NCBI GenBank assembly: GCA_021030915.1
Contig: JAGEMR010000138.1
Coordinates: forward strand, 1-64,000
Length of the DNA: 64,000 nucleotides
Origin: Astrothelium macrocarpum
Lineage: Eukaryota; Ascomycota; Dothideomycetes; Trypetheliales; Trypetheliaceae
Direction of reading: 5' to 3'
Below the pieces are notes generated by a model. That model was given only the letters and a program-made list of their open reading frames with translations. It did no database searches and was not told the DNA's origin. Each line of letters opens with the position of its first letter. The stretch's first letter is position 1. Of this stretch, positions 33,499 to 45,531 are shown piece after piece. The position numbers were made by a program, and so were the translations under genes.

Positions 33499-35170
33499 CC
33501 AGTGTCAAAACGATGCAATGCATCAGCTTGAACTTCTCGAGCATCGATTGAGGATGAATACATGAACGTGCGCCGAATACCATGCTTAGGATATAAAAGG
33601 AGGTCTTACCCGTTTGGCTGATGATATGATAGCGTGTTCTCCCCATCAGTAGACCAAGCGGACGGAAATGTCTGCAGCGAAGCAATGCAGGTTGATGTGT
33701 TGCTATCAGTGAGGGTTATGCACGACGATGAGGCAATTCTATTACATTAAACTGGTCCACGTGGGCAGTAGCTGTGCACTGCCTTATCTCAAGTTGGTCT
33801 CGATTTACAGACATACAGAAGCGCAACAGCTTAGAGTTTTTAAAAAACCCATCTTTCCCTTGTTCGTGGGTATCCTAGTCCTCCATATTTAAGACGATTA
33901 GGTAGGTCCCTTAGCCAGTCAAACTTTTCTTGAGATGAATATATTACAACTAAAACAGGGGAGACATTTTCGCTGCTAAAACGCCTGGACGAATTGCTCA
34001 GTAGGCGACATTGAGCTGACACGCCACTAAAAGCCTCCGGATAGGGCATGACCGATAGCCGTACGCATTTCATGCCAAATTAGGACAAAGTTTCGGGCAG
34101 GACTAGTGCAAAACATCCGGTTGGTAAGCCAGCGGGAGCAAGTGGTCCATCTGAGCTGATAGAATTGACGATATCCTAGCTACGATTGAACACAGAAAAA
34201 CAAATTTTTTCAGCTATCGGCGGCAACATTTGATTATCCTATTGCTTTCGAAATCGGTTCTAACAAAAGCAACTTCAAGTTTCAAAATGCTTACATATGT
34301 TAATCTTACTTGGTTACCTTATGTACCAAAAAGATGTAGCCGCTTAAAACCTAGTTCCGCCCTTTAGCGAGATTCGTTCGGCTGAGCATGTCGTTTTTAG
34401 CCCCATCGACAAAATCTGATGTCCCATTCAACTTGTGAGAAAATGTGGTCATTACAGTCGTAAAGCATCTCAGCTACACAGTCCGCCTGTATCCAGTGCA
34501 TACATTATGCACAGCCGAGGATCTTCACTAGCCAAATGCTATCCCTAGAGCTATCTGACGAATGCGAACCTCAGCTGATTCAACATTTTTCAATGGAGCC
34601 TTTGACTGAGGTTTAGCTCATTGGAACCCCCAGAGAGTTCGGTGGTGGCACGAAGAATGCCTTGGTCCCCAAACGCCCTCAACATGATCAGAATGGTGCA
34701 CAAGTCATACCAGTAGTACTGGCGAAAAAAGTAACGGCCGAAAAACGGGCTTTATAGTTCCACCGACATTATGGGAAGGTCTTGCGTTAGTTCGATCATA
34801 GTCCCGTGCACGCGGTTGACAAATGTGCCTAATCTTGAAAGGCATTGGTCCTAATCTTAGGAGCACTTATTTTCTTATTCTTTGTGGCATTGCTTGATTA
34901 TGTTAGAGATTTCCGTGAACAGTCATGGCTTGTCCTGCTGTTCATTAAACACGCTTGAGCCCGGTGTGTTTCTCTGTCGCCAGGTAAGACTCAAGGTGAT
35001 TGATGAAATTTTCAATTAGCCTTGCGAGATAAATTGTTATATTCTGGTAGCACGTTGTTTGCTACTCCTGTTCTGGTCATTATTTCGGACGAGTACAGAT
35101 CTCCAATTATCAGGATAGCTCCATACTGTTCCGGTGTTCTCGGTTCGCTTCTGTTTTATAAATTCTTTCA
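33499..35170. other. Gene-free interval, about 1.7 kb
   Basis: 3' region of the PHYHD1-like gene and a long upstream region of the MFS transporter. Stops are frequent in every frame and nothing resembles an exon. Somewhat AT-richer than the genes but not RIP-saturated. Confidence 0.5.
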
Positions 35171-36705
35171 ATGATGGAGAGGTCAGAGCAAGTTCATCAT
35201 CAATACTCACTAAACCAAAATAGCGACATGCTTACTCCAGAGACCAGCCAAGACCTTGGACCCAATGATAGCAATGCTTTGTCGTTCGACGCACCTCTGT
35301 TTCTGGCCAACCTTAACAAGTCGGATGGCTCACAAAAAAGCTTGATAAATGAGGAGACGCCAGAATCTGAGGACCAGCGGTCAAGAGATAGCCAGAACGC
35401 CAAAGAGGAGCCTCCACGTCCGACTCCACCGCCAAATGGTGGCAGTAGGGCGTGGTTAGTCGTCCTGGGCTCTTTCTTTCTGAACTTCAACACCTTTGGC
35501 AACGTCGGATCCTTTGGTGCATATCAAGACTACTACGCAACCGGCAAACTTTTCCAAGCCTCCTCCTCGCAGATTTCCTGGATTGGATCTCTGCAGGCTT
35601 GCTTGCTCCTTATTGTGAGTGCACTCATTGGCCCCATCTACGACATGGGCCATTTGCGTCTTCTCCTGGCGGCAGGGTCCATCATTGTAGTGCTGGGTCA
35701 AATGATGACCAACTTAGCAACACATTACTGGGTAGCCCTCGTCGCTCAGGGCATATGTATTGGAGTCGGCTCCGGGTTCCTTTATATACCATCCATTGCT
35801 ATCATATCCCAGTGGTTCAGTACGCGGAACGGTTTGGCAGTGGGTATTGCTACGTGCGGTAGCGGGCTGGCGGGAACACTATATTCGATCATGTTTTATC
35901 GACTGCAGTCGAGCGTTGGATTTGCGTGGGCAACACGTGCGATTGGCTTCGTTCAATTGGCCACCTTTGTTATTCCAAACTTAACTGTAAGGATGCGCAT
36001 CAAGCCGGCCAAAATTCGCGACATGATTGATAGGTCGGCTTTTCGAGAGCCTGCTTGGGTTTCTTTCACACTTGGCGAGACTGTTGTCTTGTTAGGCCTC
36101 TTCGTGCCTTATTTCTATGTCCAGTAAGTATCGTGTTATTGATTTTTCGCCAAATATACTAATCGTGGGCTCAATTGACGCGAGTTGCATTTTACAGATA
36201 TTTCGCCACCACCCTGCACATTGCCAGTTCCAAGATCACAATATATCTCCTTGCCACAATAAACGCCGCTTCTATCCCAGGTCGCATCATACCCAACTAC
36301 CTCAGCGACCGCTTCGGACCTTTGAATGTGCTCACTCTCTGCTGTCCGATCTTGGGAGTTCTTATCCTTAGCTTTATATGTCGGCCATCATTCGGCGGTC
36401 TCGTCATATTATGCATTTTCTATGGCTTCTTCAGCGGCACTTGGTTCGCGTTGCAGGGCCCTTCGATCGGCAAGCTATGTCCAAGTCCAGCTGTGATTGG
36501 GACAAGAATGGGAATGACACTTGCCATAGCCAGTATTGGTATGTTGGTGGGGAACCCTATTGGAGGTGCAATATTAAAGTCCGACACGGCAGAGGAATTC
36601 AAATGGCTTTGGGCATTCGGGGGCATTGTTGTTTCGGTATCAACCGTGGGTTACGCGGCCAGTCGAATGTTCAAGACCAACTGGAAGTTATTGGCTACTA
36701 CTTAA
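35171..36705 (+). CDS. MFS transporter, monocarboxylate (MCT)-like
   Basis: Two exons (35171-36123, 36198-36705; 74-bp intron) encode 486 aa. A hydrophilic N-terminal region of about 90 residues precedes NGGSRAWLVVLGSFFLNFNT, the conserved entry of fungal monocarboxylate-porter-like MFS proteins. About twelve membrane spans follow, including SQISWIGSLQACLLLIVSAL, YLLATINAASIPGRIIPNYL and WLWAFGGIVVSVSTVGYAA. The fold-typical GSGFLYIPSIAIISQWF segment is also present. Likely a plasma-membrane permease for a small carboxylate or other metabolite. No metabolic partner gene lies next to it apart from the polygalacturonase downstream. Confidence 0.86.
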
Positions 36706-37538
36706 TGCCTACTAACATAGAGTCGATTGCTACAATGGACAAGCAAGTTCGAACTTTGAGAGATGGCATAAAAATTGTGAGCACGTGAATTGGCCGCGGT
36801 CTGGGGGAAGTATTTTTGAGAGATTGTTTGGGATATAGTGTCATAGTCCGCCGGAGGAAGTGTTGGCCGTTCTGCTACGATAGAGTTGGCTTGGTGTTGC
36901 CAAGACAAGGTCTTGGCCATCGCCGTTGGGAAATATAGTGAGCGGCTTCTCACAAGATGCAATACCCATGACATTTGTCAAAAGATAAGAGATGATCAAA
37001 ACATAAGTAAGGAATAAAACCGAACAGCCCTCGAGACTTACAGCAGGGTAAAAGCCAGTAGTCGGGATGATCCGTAGCTTCCCCCTTGTTCGGAAAGCGC
37101 CACGCCTTCATTTATCTCCCACAAGCCTCCACCCCGTCCCTCGGAGTTTCCCCGTTTCCACCAACCAGTACGGACCGACAAACAAAGCATTGCGCAAATT
37201 TAGAGACATTAGCAGAAGTCGTCTAGCCACGCGGAGAAATGCCGACACCGTTCTCGCCAAGAAGGTCGTTTTCATCTCAGTGGAACGAAACCCTCGCTGG
37301 CCGTTTGGGACCCTGGCCATTGCTGACTCTCGAGATTGGAGGGAGAGCATTGTCTATACAAATTTACTATACCGGGCCATGCATCATAGAAACGAGGTAC
37401 AGTATATAGAGGGCCGTCTTTCGCTTCGAGAATGTCAACTTCCCTTCTCTACCCTACGTCACATTCATTCATTTCTTTGGCATTGTCGAAGCTTTCATTG
37501 TTCATTTGACAAGATTCTTTTCTAAAATTCTCTTCAAA
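36706..37538. other. Intergenic, about 0.8 kb
   Basis: 3' region of the transporter and promoter of the polygalacturonase gene. Small open frames here lack supporting features. Confidence 0.5.
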
Positions 37539-38679
37539 ATGATTTCGTCCACTCTTTTGCAAAGCTTCTTCATTGCCACTGCTGCAGGTCTAGCACTGCC
37601 TTCGCCCTCCGAGAAGGCTTCATCATCATGTACTTTCACAAGTGCCTCCGCGGCCATTTCTGGCAAGAGTTCTTGCACCAGCATCACACTCAGTGGAATT
37701 GATGTCCCCGCTGGAACCACTCTCGACATGACGGACCTCAAGGCCGGGACTACTGTAAGTCTTCGATCGTGACTTATTGGCACACCATCTTATTGCTTTA
37801 TAGGTGACATTTGAGGGCACAACTACTTTCGGATACAAGGAATGGGAAGGCCCTCTTATCTCCGTCTCTGGCAGCGGTATCACCGTCACTGGTGCTTCTG
37901 GCCATGTCATTGACGGTAATGGAGCTCAATGGTGGGATGGTGAAGGTAGCAATGGCGGCAAGACCAAACCGAAGTTCTTTGCCGCGCACTCTCTCACTGG
38001 CAATTCGGTCATCAAAGGCCTCAACGTTCAGAACACACCGGTTCAAGCGTTTTCAGTTGATAGCGCTGAAAATCTATCCATCGAAGATGTAACTATCGAC
38101 AACAGTGCTGGTGCTTCCCTTGGGCACAACACAGACGGGTTTGACGTTGGGTCATCAACAGGCGTCACCATTTCCGGCGCCGTCGTTACGAACCAAGACG
38201 ACTGTCTGGCTATCAATTCCGGCACAGACATTACTTTTACTGGTGGCACCTGCTCTGGTGGTCATGGTCTTAGTATCGGCTCTGTCGGTGGCCGTAGCGA
38301 CAACACCGTTGAGAACATTGTCATCTCCAACTCAAAGGTTTCTGACTCGCAGAACGGTGTCCGTATCAAGACTGTCTCCGGCGCTACCGGTTCCGTCAAG
38401 AACGTTACCTACAGCGACATCACCCTTTCTGGTATCACAGACTACGGCATTGTCATTGAACAAGATTACGAGAACGGTGACCCAACTGGTACCCCTACAT
38501 CTGGTGTCCCTGTTACCGACCTCACCCTCGACAGTGTCACCGGTAGTGTCTCTAGCGATGCCAAAGAAATCTATATTCTGTGCGCTGCTTGCTCTGACTG
38601 GACATGGACTGGTGTTTCCGTTACTGGAGGTGCGAAGGACACAAAGTGCGAGGGCGTGCCTTCTGGGGTCAGCTGCTAG
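37539..38679 (+). CDS. Endopolygalacturonase, GH28
   Basis: Two exons (37539-37754, 37804-38679; 49-bp intron) encode 363 aa. A signal peptide is clear (LLQSFFIATAAGLALP). The mature enzyme shows all GH28 signatures in order: NTDGFD (about 181-186), QDDC with the catalytic aspartates (203-206), GHGLSIGSVGG (225-235) and RIKT (259-262). A C-terminal cysteine pair follows. Endopolygalacturonases hydrolyse the alpha-1,4 bonds of homogalacturonan outside the cell and are key enzymes of pectin-degrading plant-associated fungi. The length is normal and the active site complete. No other pectin gene lies in the window. Confidence 0.95.
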
Positions 38680-39533
38680 ATGGTGGATGGCTGTCTTGGT
38701 GGCATTATTCGGAAAAAATAGACGTGAAGGGGAGGAAGAGCAGAAAGACGAATATCTGGGCTTTGAAGAAGAAATTTAGCGTGCTTTAGTCACTGCTTAC
38801 TTGAATGTATATAATTCAGTTCTCTGAGGACCAGTCCTGTATGTTGTTACAGTGCCTCAGCATTTAGTGAGAAAAATAGTTCAGGTCTCCACAATACCTC
38901 TTTCGCGAATCGGTGACGGCAATGGGCAAATGAACATTACCAAACTGCAACAGCCAGTCGCTAAGATAAATAGTTTAAAGGCAAAGCAGCCAGACGGAAT
39001 GGACAGCATTGGAAATGCGCGGCTTACCTTCCGTAGTCGACGTCATATCCCTGTTTCCCGTCTACCTTCTTCCTGGTACCGATCAATCATAAAGACATCC
39101 TTTGACAATCCCATCCATTCACCATATCAATCCCCATCATTGCTTCCACCAGCATCCACTTTCTCCTTTCTCCTACGCTCGCTCAGAACATCCTTTCATC
39201 CCCGGCGTCTGCCGCTTTCCCTCAGGGCTATCCTTTCACCGGTGGACCCTGTGAGATTGAGCGCGTAAGCTAACTTTCACTGCGGTGTAATAGCCTTTGG
39301 ACAGCAACTCATAACTGACTTTAGAATTCATTAGAGCTACACTGAAGAGCAAAAGCAACGTCACAGCACGCTCTAGCGCGTAGTCTGTGTACAAACTTGC
39401 CCGCTTTTCAACTCAGCCGCCTTTTTTTCTTCTCCCACCATCTTTAAGTGCCCGCGGCACTCAATCCCACCGAAATACCATCCGCTATCCATTTAAACAC
39501 CCTCCTTCGTTGCCTGGCTCTACTGATGCAATC
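38680..39533. other. Intergenic, about 0.85 kb
   Basis: 3' region of the polygalacturonase gene and promoter plus leader of the ORM gene. An open frame at 38852-39268 has no recognisable features. Confidence 0.5.
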
Positions 39534-40176
39534 ATGAACACCAAAACGAAGTCTGCTCGCCGTAGGAGGTCGAGCAGTCTGATGTATACCGAGCCACCTG
39601 AATCACTGGAGCATAAGAGTGACCAGAAGTCATTGCCGAATCTAAATGCTGAGTGGGTCAACGCAAAAGGTGCGCATCTTCTCACATGCTACACAACGCG
39701 TTGATGCCTTAGGGCACGCTATTAGAGCGAGCGCTGACTTGAATTTTCAAATGACAGGAGCATGGACAATTCACCTCGTCCTTATTGTGGCCCTCAAGAT
39801 CTTGTACAATATCATTCCCGGCGTCTCACAAGAGCTGTCCTGGACTCTGACGAATCTCACATATATGATTGGCTCCTACATCATGTTCCACTACGTCCGC
39901 GGAGTACCGTTCGACTTCAATGCTGGCGCCTATGATAACCTCAACATGTGGGAGCAGATCGATAATGGCGCACAATATACTCCGGCCAAGAAATTCCTCC
40001 TAAGCGTGCCCATTGTGCTGTTCTTGGTAAGCACACATTACTCCCAATACGACTCGCTATATTTCATCTTCAATATGTGTGCAACGCTCGCGGTGGTGTT
40101 GCCCAAGCTTCCCGTAGCCCATCGCCTTCGAATCAATCTTCGCGGCGAACCACCCGATACCTTCGAAGATACATGA
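39534..40176 (+). CDS. ORM family regulator of sphingolipid synthesis
   Basis: Two exons (39534-39669, 39758-40176; 88-bp intron) encode 184 aa. After a basic/serine N-terminus the chain shows the ORMDL core: LNAEWVNAKGAWTIHLVLIV formed across the splice junction, LSWTLTNLTYMIGSYIMFHY, GVPFDFNAGAYDNLNMWEQI, and two further spans ending LPKLPVAHRLRINL. ORM proteins sit in the endoplasmic reticulum membrane and inhibit serine palmitoyltransferase, the first enzyme of sphingolipid synthesis; in yeast they are released by Ypk1 phosphorylation near the N-terminus. Residues 9-16 (RRRRSSSL) fit the Ypk1 consensus RxRxxS. Introns and length are typical. Confidence 0.93.
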
Positions 40177-41157
40177 AGCCCCGTGACGAAGCTAGAGTGA
40201 AGCAATTTGGGTCCATAATATAAAGGTCTCGGAATTCTAGTACTACAGTCTGTGCGAAGGTGATCCTACCGGTGTTCTTTGTGTTTTTATTACGATTCGG
40301 AGTTCCAGAGGAGGATCAAGGTAGCTCCCAATGATGCAGAAGATGGGCAGAAAGAGGCTTGGATTCAACGGCGCCACGGATAGGCCTTCCTTCCATTCTT
40401 GCCTGTATTATGCCTATCCGCACACACTAACGCCAGTAGTACATGTGTGCACTCTTTTAAAAGAGCGTTCAGTACCAAATGCTTTTCGCCAAAGATAGAT
40501 AGGCGCGAAAAGAAACACATTGAACACTTTTCTAACAAGGTTACATTGGTTGGCTTCCTTGTTGGATTTCGTCTTGCGCTACTATGTCCATTGTTCCCGA
40601 AGCCCACCCACTTAGTCATGATGAAAAAGGCTTTAAGATGAATCTAAACCAAAAGTCCACGCCTGTCAACGGTGCTGAGATATCCATATCTCGCCCTTTT
40701 ATCAATATTACTGACACGACGGTTTCGCAAGTTGAATAATACTGACATATACTATTTAGGCATAATTCTGATGTAGGATACAGCTGCATCGCAGTTCGAG
40801 CAACAAGAAACTGCCCCATAGCAGTCTAATTACTTCCACATAGTGGGTCTTTGACATTACTATACGTATGTTTAGAGCTTTAGACCTAAAAGGACAAAAC
40901 AATATGATTTGTAGGAGCAGACCAAGGCCTTTCCCACATTAGGTATGTAGACCTACAACATCCTATCCTTGATCTTGACATGTTGTTTTTAGGCCTACCG
41001 TCAAACTTCGATGGGCTGCAGAGGTTCTTGGCAAACAGATCTTGTTGCCAGCATGAATTTGCTATCTATTCTAAGGTCTAAGCTGATCGAAGGATAAACA
41101 TGGTGGCCTATAAAAGCTTACGTTCGGAACTCAATGCGCCAATTGCAGGCCCTTGTC
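40177..41157. other. Intergenic, about 1 kb
   Basis: Convergent 3' regions of the ORM and CDF genes. Nothing coding seen. Confidence 0.5.
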
Positions 41158-42588
41158 CTATACACACCATTGTCCACAACAGGTCAATTCTTCACAGAGA
41201 ACCCCGCACGAGATCTGACAGGGCGTGTTTGCTTGACTCTGCAAGGTTTCTGGACTTACTTTGTCTCCACTCAACAGCTGCAAACTCCGTTTGTCAGTCT
41301 TCACCGTCGCAGCAAGCTCTGGCTGCAACGTTGCAGAGTGGATTCCATAGTCATGGAGACACTCGGTCAAGATTTTTGCTTTCGATATGAAGTTCTTCAT
41401 CGAAGGATCTGATACGACCACATGAGCGGAGGCAATGGTTTTCATCTCGTTCAGACGCCAGATGTGGAGTTCATGGATGGAGTTGATGCCGAAAATCTAA
41501 TTGTCTGTTAATCGCGGAGTTACAATCTCGACACATCAGTTGTATGTCTGCATTGTATCCGAGGGACTTACAGTCTCTAGGTCGTGCTTAACGTCCCCGG
41601 AATCAACTCCTACAGGAGCACTCTGCAACAGAATGGCCCCGCTTTTCCTGACTATCCGTTTGAAAGACTGTCAGCTTCAATACGACGTCTTAATGGATGC
41701 ATCTCCTAGCTTACCCAGAGGTATGGACGAAGCCAAGATCATCAGACCAATCCCTATGCTGACCCCTGGATCTGCATAGTATCTCCCTTCCCACCGTCCT
41801 AGCCAAATGATCAAGCCAGCAACAACAACACCCAGGTTATTTATTGCATCACCAAGAACATGCATCATGACAGCCACCATGCCTAGGTCCCGCACCTTCA
41901 ACACCCTCTTATCTTTCTCTCCGATAGTGACATGCCGATGCTCGCCGTGCAGACACATCATTTCCTTCTCACCCTCTCTACTCTCCACCTCCATATCCAA
42001 CCCTTTCTCCCTGAACGTGCACCCCTCCCCGCGCCATCCATGCAACACGAGGCCACTCACCACATTAACTAGCACCCCGATACCACCAACCACAACTACC
42101 CACGCGGCATCTTCCACAGGTCGTACCTCGACAAACCGCTCAAGGCTTTGTACGATAATCGATATACCTAGCGCAGCCTGAAAGGCGCCGTTCGCGAAGC
42201 CACTGAGTACTGGCAGTCGCTGGTAGCCAAAGGACAAGCCATGCGCATGAGCGTAGGCGGTGGATGGTGAGTGTGTGGAGATATGCAGGGCGACAAGAGC
42301 GAGAGCGAGAGCGAGAAGGTCATTTAGCTAGCAGGAAGTTAACATTGGTGGGATCGGGTTAAGAAAGAGAGGGAAGAAGAGGGGAAGGAGTTACGTAGTG
42401 AAAGGCGTCGGCGAGGAGGGCGAGGGATTTGGTGTAGAAGGCGACTTTGTTAGACGTTAGTCATGGCTTTTTTTACTAAGAGGAAATCGCGAGTTCGAGA
42501 AGAATGTACCTGCGATTTCAACACAGAAAAAGAAAAAGGAGAATACGAGGGTGATGATGAGGCGGTGCTTTTTAGACAGGTTGGGCAT
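41158..42588 (-). CDS. CDF zinc transporter (Zrc1/ZnT-like)
   Basis: Five exons (42588-42510, 42444-42395, 42327-41715, 41651-41572, 41496-41158) encode 386 aa. The metal-site helices are visible: LADAFHYLND in transmembrane helix 2, formed across a splice junction, and HVLGDAINN in helix 5, the HxxxD pair that binds Zn(II). A cytosolic loop with several histidines (CLHGEHRHVTIG) lies between helices four and five, shorter than in yeast Zrc1. The C-terminal domain (IFGINSIHELHIWRL, ASAHVVVSD) is the usual metallochaperone-like fold. Such proteins exchange protons for zinc or cobalt into the vacuole or endoplasmic reticulum, protecting from metal excess. Confidence 0.9.
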
Positions 42589-43501
42589 GGCTTAAGGATG
42601 GGGTTAAGCAGGACGCTGCCAAGGACATAGGAGAGAAATGGGTTGAAGATTCTTTAAAGGCATCAACAGGAAAATAGAAACAAGTCCACGGCTAACAAAA
42701 TAGTAGGTACGCCGCAATTGGCCGATGTGCTACTTCAATTCATGAATCCTTGTTTTCAAGTGAACACCGCTAGGCCACGGCCGACGCCTAGCGCAAACAA
42801 TCTTTCAGTCCGGGCGATTTCGATCAATCAAGAGCGACTTTAAACCAGAGCACCTCGAAGGAAACTGGCTGAACTGGATTGATCATATGATTGATCGTAC
42901 CAGAAAGTATTCAACATCAACACAAAAAGAGAGTTACTCCCGCTCCAAAGGATGTTGAACGTTTTCTGGCCATTGACACTCTCCGGCATTGTAGAGCAGG
43001 CGTTTTGCTCTTGCCCCAGCCAGTGACACAGATCGATACTGAGTGTCGGCTGCCTGCATCCCGCAACGTCATGTTTTGCTGTCCACAAGTTACGGAAAGA
43101 AATAAGGAGGACCTTGTCTGAGAGGCTAGGAAGTCACGAGCTCCAAGCTTGCCGACTTCGAGGATACTGGAGAGGATGTATAGAAGTTGATATACGCTAA
43201 TTTTGTAGACTCTGTGCAAACAACAACTTACTGAACTGGACATTGACAACCGAGAATTCTAATGGAAAAGAAGGGACTCACTTGTGGCATTGGTGGCGAA
43301 AATTCGGCAATTTTTGCCACTTGCCTACGGAGAATACTGTGAAGTGCCAGCTTTTCTAGACATTAAAATTGACTATCGCTCGACGGTCTCAAACACAGGC
43401 GTACAGAAAAACATGGCTCCTGTAGCTTCGAAAAAGAACGACAGAGATAACGACAGACATCGACCTCTAATCTTTTCAATCCCGAAATCCATCCAGCACG
43501 A
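42589..43501. other. Intergenic, about 0.9 kb
   Basis: Promoter of the CDF gene and 3' region of the sugar transporter. An imperfect palindrome rich in TGATC lies near 42880. No gene. Confidence 0.5.
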
Positions 43502-45531
43502 TCAAACCTGGTCGCTGTCGTTGCGATCTCCACTAGAGTCATCCTTTCCCTCCACCGAGCCCTCAAAATGTCCCTTTGTGTTAGTCGCTCCACTTTTTCT
43601 CACACTGCTCGTCCTCCTCCTCCTCTCTGCCACCTTGTGCGCCTCCGACTCATCATACGACATCAGGAGCTCTCCATTCTTGCCATACCGCCTCGGCTCG
43701 TTCCTGGCTACCCGAACGACGTCAAAAACAGAGCTCGTCTTCATGAAGATAGAATCCATTTCTTCAAGAGAGCGGTATGCAGTTTCGGGATAAAAGAAGT
43801 AGACGGTAGGGAAGATGAAGGCATTTATCACGCAGAAGATGATGTACGTCTTGTAGCCGATGTTGGCGAAAGCAATTGGTGTGATGACGACGATAAGCCA
43901 ATTAAAGATCCAGTTGGCAGATGTGGACAGCGCATTTGAAGGACCACGAATCCGAAGAGGTACAATTTCAGCCTGTTGGTTCGAAAATTAGCAGCTATCT
44001 CCAGACATCCATTCAATCCAGCCCTTGGAAAGACAAAATAACTTACTGGATAAAGCCAGGTCATTCCCAGCCATCCAATCGCGAAAAATGTATTGAAGAC
44101 GAAGAGGAAAGTCGCAGCTAAGATGCCAAGACCATGGCTCTGCACGCTAGTGGATCCGGCGAGAACAGCCATAGATCCTGACATGCCCGCTGCACCGATA
44201 AGCATAAGGGTGCGCCGTCCAGCTCGTTCAACGAGGGCCACGGCAATCCAGGAGGCCAGGAAGTATTCCGTACCGTTGCACGCCGCAAGAATACGAGAGA
44301 TGAACGGACTCAAGCCGATATACGTTTCGAAAATAGTTTCGGCATAATAGGTGATCAAGTTAATTCCAGAGATTTGCTGGAACATTTGGTTGACATAAGC
44401 AAGGACGACACGATGGAAGTTGCGGTTCTCGTCTGTGAGAGTATTAGTCTCGAATCGTTGATAAACGACATGAGTTGGACATGGCGAAAGCTCTTACCCA
44501 TCGTGAACAAGTCCTTGAAACCAAACTTTTCGGCTTCCAAAACGGTATCCTTAATCGCAAAGAACTCATTGTGGATAAAATCATCATCAACACTTAGATT
44601 ACTTAAGGTAGCCAAAACTTCCATAGCTTCATCCTCTCTACCCTGCAGGATGAGCCATCTTGGGGATTCAGGAAGGCCCAGAACTGTGGCGAGGATAAGC
44701 AGTGCGAAGAAGATCTGAAACGCAATAGGAAAACGCCAGGACACTGACGAGGGTTCCGCGTAGGACAAGCCAAAATCGATCCAGTAGCTAATGCAGATAC
44801 CACCAGTAATCATTGCACCCTCATACATAACCAGCTGGCCTCGACGATGGGATTTGGAAGTTTCTGACTGCCACGTGGGAACGGTCGAGGTGTTCATTCC
44901 TGACTAGCAAGTCAACTCACAAGGCGATTAAAGTCACAGACCTATGTCCAAGGAATACTCACCATTGCCAAAACCTGTTATCAGGCGCCCAACAATAAAT
45001 TGAGGGAGGCCGTATGAAGAACACTGCAAGATGGCGCCAACTACCATGATGGAGGATCCCAAGAATATCATTCTTCGTCGACCAAGCCTGTCACCCAGCC
45101 ACATTGTAGATATAGCACCAAAGAAGCAACCCAGTGTGTAAGCGCCAACGGCAATACCTAACACGTGACTGAGCATAGCAATCTATACACGATACAAACA
45201 GGGATGCATTGGTACCTTGAATGACAGAGATGTGTGTTCTCCTATCTTGAGGGGCATTTTGCACATCAATTTGAGGAAATACTTTGTTGAAACTTGGGAG
45301 CGTCAAGAGCGCACTATACCACTGTTAGGATGTGATTAACACGACATGGAGAAGGTCTTGAGTACCCCATAACACCCTGATCATAACCGAAAAGCCTTTG
45401 GTTTCGTCAGTTCTGCATCGTCAAAGCTGGATCATTCTGCATGCTACTCACAAGAAATCCAACCCAGCTATTGTGCCTATAGCGATGTTGAGCGCGGTGC
45501 CGGTAAAGCCATAGTACTTCTTTCCAAACAT
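43502..45531 (-). CDS. MFS sugar transporter
   Basis: Seven exons (45531-45452, 45395-45366, 45313-45216, 45157-44963, 44899-44498, 44432-44047, 43972-43502) encode 553 aa; exon 2 is only 30 nt. Sugar-porter signatures appear in order after splicing: LFGYDQGVMG, GDRLGRRRM, PESPRWL, QQISGINLITYYAETIFE, AEIVPLRIRGP and FFYPETAYRSLEEMD. This is the fungal hexose/quinate-type sugar porter family with twelve spans and a long charged cytosolic tail. Proton-coupled uptake of a hexose or related sugar at the plasma membrane is likely; the exact sugar cannot be inferred. Some internal stretches look open in other frames but are shadows. Confidence 0.92.
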
